Origin: an uncultured Bacteroidota bacterium | GTDB taxonomy: Bacteria; Bacteroidota; Bacteroidia; Flavobacteriales; Flavobacteriaceae | Assembly: GCA_902509805.1 (NCBI GenBank) | Contig: CABWZL010000001.1 | Location: 37,840 to 101,839, forward strand | Length of the DNA stretch: 64,000 nucleotides | Direction of reading: 5' to 3' | In this document: in pieces, positions 54,313-62,341 of the stretch | Numbering within the stretch: the stretch's first letter is position 1 | How the letters are laid out: the number at the start of each line of letters is the position of its first letter | Program-made: the position numbers and the translations under genes | The notes under the pieces: generated by a model | What the model saw: the letters and a program-made list of their open reading frames with translations, nothing else | Told to the model about the DNA's origin: nothing | The model's database searches: none

Positions 54313-55910
54313 TCAAAATCACTAACACTTCCTTCCCAATCAGGGTCAGCTGATCCATACCATTTTCCATTTATTGAATCGAGAGCTATCACATGGACTC
54401 TTCCAAAATAAGCTTTAGTTCTAATCATTTCTACATTAAATGACTCTGGATAAAATTCATAATCACTTAAATGGTTTATTCCTAGGTGACTTTCTATATA
54501 GATTGGACTTTCATACTTGTATACTCTTGGAAAAAATATTGCATCAACTAAAGGCATGCCTGTCTTAAGATATCTGTATGCAACTTGATTTATTGCTACA
54601 GGTATTTTGTTTCCCCCTGCAGCTCCAAGAGCAAGAACAACTTTATCACCCTTGCTAAATATAGTAGGTGAAATATGAGAAGATGCTCTGTCGCCTGGCT
54701 TATCTTCTCCAAGATAGCCCCCTAGATATGGCCCCATTGTAACATTATATAAAAAACCCAAACCTTTGGATGCTACCTTTGAGCCCATATTCGGGCCTAA
54801 AGTTTGAGTGAGAGAAACTACATTTCCATACTTATCTGAAGTTGTTAAGTGTGCAGTATGTCCTTGAGTCATATCAGCCACTTCTGATTTTTTAATTTGA
54901 CTTATGTCTACAATATCTGTATGATTGTTCTCAATATCTAATGCAATTTCCTTAGCCCTGTCAATAGATAAAATACTTTTTAATGAATCAGGATCTTTTT
55001 GATAAGGCCTATTTTTGTATGCCTCCTCTACTGCACTTGAAATTTTAAGATTCCAATCTCTTTCAGATTCAATTTTTAATTGGTCCATTATTTGAATCAT
55101 TTGTATTGTAATTGATCCATAAGAAGGAAGATTTAAAGTGTTGATATCATACCCATTAAACTTACCCGTCAATACTTCTGATTCTTTTGCAGAATAATTT
55201 TTCAAATCCTCTGTAGTAATAAACCCACCATTAGATTGAATATCATCAGCAATTTTTTCAGCAATTTCTCCTTCATAAAAACCCTTTTTACCATTTTTTG
55301 ATATCACTCTAAGAGTTTTAGCTAAGTCTTTTTGTATTAGTATATCTCCTGGCTTAAAAGATTCTCCATTAGAATTCAAAAAATATATTTTTGTTCCATC
55401 AAACGATTCAATTTTTTCCTTTTCATATTGTTGTCTTTTAATTTCTCCAGGTAGAATCATAAATCCATTTTCTGCAATATCTATTGAAGGTTGCATTACA
55501 GTTTCAAGATCTAAAACACCATTTTCTTCATGAAGCTTTACAAGACCTGCAACTACTCCTGGTATACCAATTGTTTTGTATCCATAACTTGGTAAATCTA
55601 TATCGTTGTTCTCAAAATTTTCCGGTATTTGTGTTGTAGCATCAATACCTAAAATTTCACCTCCAGCTTGCTTATAAATAACCTGTAGTCTCCCACCTAT
55701 TCCACTCATACTTGGCTCAACAACAGATAGAGTAAATGCAGATGCAACAGCAGCATCAAATGCATTGCCACCTTTTGAATATATTATTTTACCTGCTTGA
55801 CTTGCTAGGGGATGGGGTGAAGAGATCAAGCTATTTGAGTATGGTGTTTGTTCTCCACTACAAGTGATTAGGAAAGTTGAAAATATTATAATTAAAAATT
55901 TATTTTTCAT
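54309..55910 (-). CDS. Gamma-glutamyltransferase-family lipoprotein
   Basis: A 533-residue Ntn-hydrolase with lipoprotein signal ending at Cys17 (FLITCSG). It has the family opening SSPHPLASQAGKIIYSKGGNAFDAAVA (about 30-56, split), the autocleavage and nucleophile Thr352 in GHTAHLTTSDKYGN and PSYGSITIQM near 262. Length is normal. It should cleave gamma-glutamyl compounds such as glutathione in the periplasm or, if misassigned in specificity, acylated amines. It is coupled to the TPR-LuxR gene, ahead of susCD1. Its start lies just beyond the susD2 terminator. Confidence 0.9.
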   Translation of the reverse strand: MKNKFLIIIFSTFLITCSGEQTPYSNSLISSPHPLASQAGKIIYSKGGNAFDAAVASAFTLSVVEPSMSGIGGRLQVIYKQAGGEILGIDATTQIPENFENNDIDLPSYGYKTIGIPGVVAGLVKLHEENGVLDLETVMQPSIDIAENGFMILPGEIKRQQYEKEKIESFDGTKIYFLNSNGESFKPGDILIQKDLAKTLRVISKNGKKGFYEGEIAEKIADDIQSNGGFITTEDLKNYSAKESEVLTGKFNGYDINTLNLPSYGSITIQMIQIMDQLKIESERDWNLKISSAVEEAYKNRPYQKDPDSLKSILSIDRAKEIALDIENNHTDIVDISQIKKSEVADMTQGHTAHLTTSDKYGNVVSLTQTLGPNMGSKVASKGLGFLYNVTMGPYLGGYLGEDKPGDRASSHISPTIFSKGDKVVLALGAAGGNKIPVAINQVAYRYLKTGMPLVDAIFFPRVYKYESPIYIESHLGINHLSDYEFYPESFNVEMIRTKAYFGRVHVIALDSINGKWYGSADPDWEGSVSDFE

Positions 55911-55917
55911 AAGCCAA

Positions 55918-55951
55918 AAAAAAAGGTTTGTAAAATTTACAAACCTTTTTT
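55918..55951 (-). terminator. Terminator of the susCD2 operon
   Basis: A 10-bp stem (GGTTTGTAAA / TTTACAAACC) flanked by A and T runs and with a one-base centre forms a near-perfect hairpin, followed on the minus strand by nine T. It lies about 25 bases after the susD2 stop and immediately upstream of the gamma-glutamyltransferase gene. That gene's promoter must overlap it or be missing, in which case readthrough would be needed. Confidence 0.85.
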
Positions 55952-55975
55952 GAAAGTATTACTTTTTTTAAAGTA

Positions 55976-57397
55976 TTATTGATTTACCTCTGTCTTTGTA
56001 AATATTCCTGGATCTTCTGCTGGTGCATTAGAATTAGAATTTAATTCTGTTGCAGCATAAGGCATTCTTTCAGGATAAGGAGGATTTGGTCCACCAACAA
56101 GAACAAAAGGCACAGAATAAGAACTATCAGACTTTCTTAGTCTTCTAGCATCATTAAATGGCATATGCATACCAAACCCTGAAACATATCTTTCTTCTAT
56201 AACCTCTCTAAGAAAAGCAGTGTTTGCATCCACACCGTCTGGGTTTTCAATTCCACCTGAGCTAAAGTCAGATGAAACAAATGCTTCATATTTATATGAA
56301 TTAGAGCTATGATTACTGTTTAAGTTACCACCTGAATTAAGCCATGATCTAACATTATTTAAATGTGAAAGACCATCAGCTAAACTTCCTTGTCTTGCTT
56401 TTGCTTCAGCTAAAATTAATTGATTCTCAAAGTATGTAACCATATTTTGCGGTTCAGTCTCTGCAATAATACCAGTATTAGCTGATCCACTTGTAGAATT
56501 AATCTTATAGTATCCATATCGTGCAGTTTCATCGGTTTTTGCATGATTTCTGTTAGTAGTATATGAATTACTTAAAAGTTGTAGCAAATAACTTTCTTGT
56601 CCACCCGAAGAGTTTCCAAGATCTCCTGCTCTAGAACCATTTAGAATAGTTGCAAACAAGTTTGTATCTCCAGCTTGGATTCCAGGAGGGTTAAATTTCA
56701 TATCTCCTGAAGCACTACTTATTCCATTATTAGCAGCTGTTATTGCTGCTGTATAATCTTTTTTATGAAGATTAAATCTAGCAATTAAAGTATACGCTGA
56801 TTCAATCCATTTGTTTTTATCACCACCAAAGATTATATCTTGAGAAAGACCACCTGTTGAAGCAGATTGAAGAGTTGAAATACCAGAAGTTAACTTTTGA
56901 ATAGCAGTGTTGTATACTGAAGTTTGCGAATCAAATGTTGGATCTTCTATTTCGGGATTACCTGCTTCACTATAAGGAATTCCACCCCAAAGAGAAGCAG
57001 CAGTTCCAAAAGCATGACCTTCTATAATCTCAGCTATTCCAACTAATAAAGTATTAGAGGAATTTTCTTGTAGTTGTCTCATATTGTTAAGAACCCCAAC
57101 GTATAGTGCAAACCACTCGCTATTTGATTCAACAGTTGATAAACTATATCCGTATATATTTGAATATAAAGAACTGAATCCAATTAATTGGCCAGAGTAC
57201 ATTCCACTAATTCTATTTAAGTGACCTACTTGCAATTGAATATTTGCTAATTGAGCACCTGTTAAAAATAGTTTATCCTCAACGTCAGTAATTAAGATAT
57301 CATTCGGATTTGAGTTAATGTCTTCATTTAAGTCTTCACAAGAAAATGAGAAAACAATTAGAAGAGCTAATGTCGATTTTGTAAATAATTTTTTCAT
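55976..57397 (-). CDS. SusD/RagB-family nutrient-binding lipoprotein (pair 2)
   Basis: A 473-residue lipoprotein with signal ending at Cys20 (LLIVFSFSC). It opens with NEDINSNPNDILITDV, typical of SusD-like_2, and has helical regions such as NMRQLQENSSNTLLVGIAEII and a late EVIEERYVSGFGMHMPFNDARRLR near 398-421. It is shorter than the pair 1 protein (473 against 565). It follows susC2 by 4 bases and ends in a strong terminator. Confidence 0.92.
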   Translation of the reverse strand: MKKLFTKSTLALLIVFSFSCEDLNEDINSNPNDILITDVEDKLFLTGAQLANIQLQVGHLNRISGMYSGQLIGFSSLYSNIYGYSLSTVESNSEWFALYVGVLNNMRQLQENSSNTLLVGIAEIIEGHAFGTAASLWGGIPYSEAGNPEIEDPTFDSQTSVYNTAIQKLTSGISTLQSASTGGLSQDIIFGGDKNKWIESAYTLIARFNLHKKDYTAAITAANNGISSASGDMKFNPPGIQAGDTNLFATILNGSRAGDLGNSSGGQESYLLQLLSNSYTTNRNHAKTDETARYGYYKINSTSGSANTGIIAETEPQNMVTYFENQLILAEAKARQGSLADGLSHLNNVRSWLNSGGNLNSNHSSNSYKYEAFVSSDFSSGGIENPDGVDANTAFLREVIEERYVSGFGMHMPFNDARRLRKSDSSYSVPFVLVGGPNPPYPERMPYAATELNSNSNAPAEDPGIFTKTEVNQ

Positions 57398-57401
57398 TTT
57401 A

Positions 57402-60400
57402 TTAATAATTTATTGTTAAACTGAAAAGAAAACCTTTCGTCTGAGGGTTTGTGAAATACTCAACACCTTGAGCCACACTAACACCTTTTGTATTAATCTC
57501 AGGATCAATTCCATCAACATTATTGATGTTGATTAAATCTCTACCTGTAAAAGTCAATATAACATCACTTAATCCGATATTTTTGACAACTGGAGTATCT
57601 ATAACATAACTAAGAGAAAGATCTCTCAATTTAGTCCAAGTAGCATCAGCTATTGAGAAGTTATAAGCTTGGTTATCACCAAAACCACCTCCAATACCTG
57701 TTCTATACCAGTTTTCATCAAGAAGAACCGGACCTGCACCAAAGTCTTTAACATTTCCTCTCACTGTTGTTCCAGCAGGAATTGTAGATCCTTTGTAGTT
57801 CACAAGAGACTGATCTAAAGTAAGTCTATTAGCAGTTTCCTGTGTCGTTCCAAATCTTCTTAGTACCCATAATGTTCTTGGAGAAAACTCTCCACCATGT
57901 GAATGTTCTAATACAGCATTAAGTCTAAATTTCTTATATCTCATATTAAGTGAAATACCACCTCTCCAGTCCGGATTAGGATCACCTAATACAATTGGAC
58001 TAGAAGTTATTTGTGGGAAACCATTTGAATTAAGATCGAAACTTCCATCAGCATTTGTTTTTGAACCTGTTCCATATAGTGTTCCTAAAGGATATCCAAC
58101 AATTGCTCTAGAACTAACTGATGCTCCAGGAGACAGGTTTATAGATTCTGTCCCATATAGATCTGTTACTTCATTTTCATTTGTAGACCAATTTAATGCA
58201 GTTGATAAACCAAAGTCATCAGTATCAATTAAATCTAAACCTAAGTCAATTTCCATACCATTATTTGTCATCTCACCATAGTTACCATATTGAGTTGAGA
58301 AACCTGTTGATGGAGATAAAGAAACGTCTAATAAGATACCTTCAATTATGTTATCATAATATGTAAACGATAAAGAAACTTTATCATCAAAAAATCTGAA
58401 GTCTCCTCCTATTTCCCATTCAGTTTTAACTTCAGGTTCAAGATTTGGATTACCAAGATTATTATCTAACCTGAAACCACCTCCAAATAAATTACTATCA
58501 AGAGGATCACTGTAAGTTGAATATCCAAATCCTCCCTCAGCTAATGTTTCAAATTTATGAGCAGAAGGCTGAACACCTACTTGACCCCATGAAGCTCTAA
58601 GCTTTCCAAAAGACATTAAATTAGACTGTACAACATCTTCTGTTAAAACCCATGCAGCATCTGCAGATGGATAGAAGAATGTTCCTTTTATAGTTGAAGA
58701 AGCTTCTTGAGTTCCTGATAAATTAATGAATAACTGATCACTTATATCGAAATTTAAAATTCCATAACCTCTATTTGATCTATTAAACGTTTTAAAACCA
58801 TCAAAAGTTGAAGCTTCTGATGAAGTATTAAGAGAAGTAGTTCTTTTTGAAGAATTAACAAGGAATCCCGTTATGTTACCGGATAATCTGCTATATTTTC
58901 TATCATTATAACTCCATCCTACTGTAGCAGTTAAATTAACTTCATCCGAAAGTTCAAAATTAGCTTTCCCAATAACATCTAATGCAGAGTTTCTTATATC
59001 CAATGCATCTTCTTGATATTGACCATTAGCTCTAGAACTTGCATCACCAATTGGGAAGAAGTAAGTCCTTTTATCATCTGCAACATCTAAGTTTCCTCTA
59101 GTTATTACTGATAACCAGTTAGTAGGTTTTATTGTTAATTGAGGAGTAATAGAAACTCTATTAACTCTTGTACTAGACTCTTGCTCGTTAACAGTCCAAA
59201 GTGGATTTGTATATGATTGATTAGAGCTTTGTCCAATAGATTTTCTATAAGATCTTCCTCTATTTATATACTCAGTTCCACCTGAACTAAAATAAGATCC
59301 TTTATAATCTCTACCATCAAAATCCGGTGGAGTTCTAAGAAGACCTAGCATTAAACCTGACACATTTGAACTTTGTTGTATTCTGTTTGAATCAGTGTAA
59401 GTATAAGCCATTCTAGTTGATAAAGTCATTTTATCATTTAGTTTAGCTTCATAATTTAACCTAGCATTAGTTCTTTCATAACTTGAATTCTTTATAATAC
59501 CATCTTGTTCTAGATGACCTAAACTAAAGAAGTAGTTACTGTTTTCATTTCCTCCACTAATAGTTAAGTCGTTTTGCAAAGCATTACCGGTACCAAATAC
59601 AGAGTTAAAGTTTTCATCAACGAATGTTTCAGTAGAGTTTTTTGCAGCAACTGCCTCATACCTTCTGCCATTTTCAGCTAAAAAGTATGCTCCAGATTTG
59701 TATGCATCGGCACCACCAGATCTTCCAGGAATATAATCTCCCCATGATTCTGCTCTAGTTTCACCATAAACTCCAGATCTTCCTTGACCCCAAGTATCTT
59801 GCATATCAATTCTTTCAGAAATTTCATCGAAAGAATATGATGATTTAAATGAAATTTTTGCTTTTCCCCTTTTACCTTTCTTAGTTGTAATTACTACAAC
59901 ACCATTAGCAGCTCTACTACCATAAAGTGATGCAGCAGATGCACCTTTCAGTACATTAACAGATTCAATATCACTTGGATTGATATCATTCAAACGTGAA
60001 CCTTGAGAAACACCACCATTTCCACCAGTAATATTATTACCACCAGCATAAGATGTTGAATTATCCATAGGTACACCGTCAACAATTATTAATGGCTGTA
60101 TTGAACCATCAATTGTGTTAGCACCACGAATTCTAATTGTACTTCCAGCACCTGGATCACCATTAGATCTTGTAATCCTTACACCTGATGCTTTACCACT
60201 TAAAGCATTAACAACAGTTGGTTCAGCAGATCTAATTACATCATCTGAGTTAATTACACTAGATGTAGAACCTTGTTGATCCCGAACAGCTGCAAAACCT
60301 AAAGCTGTCACTACAACTTCTTCAAGTTCATTGTCAAGCTGTAATGATATGTTTAAACCGGACTGTCCTGCAGCAGTTATATACTGGGTTGTATAACCAA

Positions 60401-60611
60401 TATAACTAACAGCAAGAATCTGTCCTTGACTAGCAGTAATTTCAAAGTTTCCATCAAAATCTGTCGAAACTCCTGTATTAGTAGCTTCGATAATTACGTT
60501 AGCACCAGGAAGTGGTACTCCGTTTTCATCACTTACTACTCCAGTAATTGAGTTCTGAGCAAAAGAAAACATGGTAAACAATAAAAATACTGTGCTTAGT
60601 ATTTTTTTCAT
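57402..60611 (-). CDS. SusC/RagA-family TonB-dependent outer-membrane transporter (pair 2)
   Basis: A 1069-residue receptor with signal peptide (to FSFAQ), carboxypeptidase-regulatory-like domain (about 20-98), plug domain (about 105-240, including IRGANTIDGSIQPLIIVDGVP and DIESVNVLKGASAASLYGSRAANG split over strands) and barrel ending in LFSLTINY. Its sequence differs clearly from pair 1, so the two are not a recent duplication. Upstream lies the amidohydrolase gene after a 120-base gap that holds a very AT-rich stretch but no clear -7/-33 pair. Confidence 0.95.
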   Translation of the reverse strand: MKKILSTVFLLFTMFSFAQNSITGVVSDENGVPLPGANVIIEATNTGVSTDFDGNFEITASQGQILAVSYIGYTTQYITAAGQSGLNISLQLDNELEEVVVTALGFAAVRDQQGSTSSVINSDDVIRSAEPTVVNALSGKASGVRITRSNGDPGAGSTIRIRGANTIDGSIQPLIIVDGVPMDNSTSYAGGNNITGGNGGVSQGSRLNDINPSDIESVNVLKGASAASLYGSRAANGVVVITTKKGKRGKAKISFKSSYSFDEISERIDMQDTWGQGRSGVYGETRAESWGDYIPGRSGGADAYKSGAYFLAENGRRYEAVAAKNSTETFVDENFNSVFGTGNALQNDLTISGGNENSNYFFSLGHLEQDGIIKNSSYERTNARLNYEAKLNDKMTLSTRMAYTYTDSNRIQQSSNVSGLMLGLLRTPPDFDGRDYKGSYFSSGGTEYINRGRSYRKSIGQSSNQSYTNPLWTVNEQESSTRVNRVSITPQLTIKPTNWLSVITRGNLDVADDKRTYFFPIGDASSRANGQYQEDALDIRNSALDVIGKANFELSDEVNLTATVGWSYNDRKYSRLSGNITGFLVNSSKRTTSLNTSSEASTFDGFKTFNRSNRGYGILNFDISDQLFINLSGTQEASSTIKGTFFYPSADAAWVLTEDVVQSNLMSFGKLRASWGQVGVQPSAHKFETLAEGGFGYSTYSDPLDSNLFGGGFRLDNNLGNPNLEPEVKTEWEIGGDFRFFDDKVSLSFTYYDNIIEGILLDVSLSPSTGFSTQYGNYGEMTNNGMEIDLGLDLIDTDDFGLSTALNWSTNENEVTDLYGTESINLSPGASVSSRAIVGYPLGTLYGTGSKTNADGSFDLNSNGFPQITSSPIVLGDPNPDWRGGISLNMRYKKFRLNAVLEHSHGGEFSPRTLWVLRRFGTTQETANRLTLDQSLVNYKGSTIPAGTTVRGNVKDFGAGPVLLDENWYRTGIGGGFGDNQAYNFSIADATWTKLRDLSLSYVIDTPVVKNIGLSDVILTFTGRDLININNVDGIDPEINTKGVSVAQGVEYFTNPQTKGFLFSLTINY

Positions 60612-60731
60612 ATAGATTGATTTTTGTTTAGTTTTTTAATTTGTAAATATGAAGTTAAAAATATTTTTTAATAATTATGTTTTTTTTAAAAAAGTCTTTA
60701 AACTAAAAAAATGGGAAGTCAATTATAAATT

Positions 60732-62330
60732 TTAATTATCCTTTTTGATAACAGGGTATTTAACACCTAACTGTTCTAAATAAGTATCATACTTTGTTTC
60801 ATCATAATAAAATTCTTTAATCTGATCTTTATATTGATTCATGATTTCTTTATTTAAATAGATAGCCGGTGGATCATCTTTAGAAATCATTGGTCTGTAT
60901 GTAGTTTCTTTTTTCTGAATGTTTTCAAAGTAATCTTTTGCCTCATCTAGTTTATGTGGTTTTAAAAGAAAATCAAGTGTTGTCATAGCTACAACTTTAG
61001 CACCAGCATTTGCACCCTTGTGGGCAATAGGAGTTGCCATAGCAATTGCTGATGACCAGTGATGAAAAGTAACATTGGGAATGTTTGATGGAAATCTTAA
61101 AGTAACAGTTGGAATCTTCCATGATATATCGCCAATATCATCAGAACCTCCACTAACATTATATGGTAAAGGTTTTCCAATTTTGTTTAAATTTTTTGCT
61201 AATCCATTTTGTTGAAGACCTAATTCTTTTTGAACAGCTTTTGCAAGAATTTGATCCTTTTCTGACCAAGAAGGAAGTCCAACACTTTTTATATTCTCAT
61301 ACATCTCTTCTGCAATTATCTTATTAAAATGTCTTGGCCAAGCAGTCCCAAGTATTCTTGATGAAAAATTAGTATCAGTCATTAGAGAGGCTCCTTCAGC
61401 AATTTTATTGGCTTTTGCATAATTTTCCATAATTCCTTCATATGTAATATTTCTTATATAAAACCATATAGATGCCTTAGATGGAACCACATTAGGTTGA
61501 TCTCCAGCATCAGTGAAAATTGAATGTGATCTTTGATCAGGATGTAAATGTTCTCTTCTGTAATTCCAACCAATATTCATCAATTCCGCAGCATCTAATG
61601 CACTTCTTCCCCTCCATGGAGAACCAGCAGAATGAGCGGTTTCTCCCTCAAAAGTATATTCAACTGAAATTAAGCCCGTACCTGTTGCTTTTCCCCATGA
61701 CACAGACATATTAGTACTAACATGAGTAAAAATACACATATCGATATCATCAAAATACCCATCTCTTACAAACCAAGCCTTACTTCCTATTTGTTCTTCT
61801 GCAACACCTGGCCATATTACAAGCTTACCTTGTATATCATTTTCTTTCATTATTTTTTTCACTGAAAATGCTGCAGTCATAACTACTGGAAGTCCTGAAT
61901 TGTGTCCTTCACCATGACCTGGAGCTCCCTCAACAATTGGCTTATGGAAGGCTACACCTGGGTATTGTGATGAAACAGGAATTCCGTCAAAATCACTCCC
62001 TAATGCTATAGTTGGACCCTCAGTTCCATTTGACCAAGTAGCCATCCAAGCTGTTGGTATTCCTGAAATTCCATAAATAACTTCAAATCCATTTTCCTCA
62101 AGAATATTTGTTAAATACTTTGATGTTTCAAATTCCTGAAAGCCAAGTTCTGAGAAACTAAATACCTTGTCAACCATAACTTGTGTCATCTTTTTATCTT
62201 GCTCAACTAATTGGGAAGCTTGATTTTTAAGATTATTAATCTTTCTGTTAGAAAATTTATTCTGTGATTGTAGATTTAAAAATGTTCCAAATAATACTAG
62301 GAATGTAAGCAGTTTGTTAAAATTTCTCAT
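60732..62330 (-). CDS. M20 family amidohydrolase (aminobenzoyl-glutamate hydrolase-like)
   Basis: A 532-residue exported metallo-amidohydrolase. Signal peptide MRNFNKLLTFLVLFGTFLNLQS is followed by the M20 fold. VFSFSELGFQEFETSKYL near 53-70 and GSDFDGIP near 113-120 carry the first ligands; GHGEGHNSG near 139-147, AEEQIGSKAWFVRDG near 180-194 and HVSTNMSVSWGKATGTG supply the rest, and HSAGSPWRGRSALDAAELM marks the dimerisation domain. Relatives cleave p-aminobenzoyl-glutamate or N-acyl amino acids. It is 11 bases after the nagB/PIG-L gene and upstream of susCD2. Confidence 0.88.
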   Translation of the reverse strand: MRNFNKLLTFLVLFGTFLNLQSQNKFSNRKINNLKNQASQLVEQDKKMTQVMVDKVFSFSELGFQEFETSKYLTNILEENGFEVIYGISGIPTAWMATWSNGTEGPTIALGSDFDGIPVSSQYPGVAFHKPIVEGAPGHGEGHNSGLPVVMTAAFSVKKIMKENDIQGKLVIWPGVAEEQIGSKAWFVRDGYFDDIDMCIFTHVSTNMSVSWGKATGTGLISVEYTFEGETAHSAGSPWRGRSALDAAELMNIGWNYRREHLHPDQRSHSIFTDAGDQPNVVPSKASIWFYIRNITYEGIMENYAKANKIAEGASLMTDTNFSSRILGTAWPRHFNKIIAEEMYENIKSVGLPSWSEKDQILAKAVQKELGLQQNGLAKNLNKIGKPLPYNVSGGSDDIGDISWKIPTVTLRFPSNIPNVTFHHWSSAIAMATPIAHKGANAGAKVVAMTTLDFLLKPHKLDEAKDYFENIQKKETTYRPMISKDDPPAIYLNKEIMNQYKDQIKEFYYDETKYDTYLEQLGVKYPVIKKDN

Positions 62331-62341
62331 GATAAAATGTT

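Noticed and set aside
60612..60731. Promoter of susC2 in the T-rich gap
   Set aside because: No TAnnTTTG box with a TTG at a fitting distance could be found on the minus strand, so no site is claimed.
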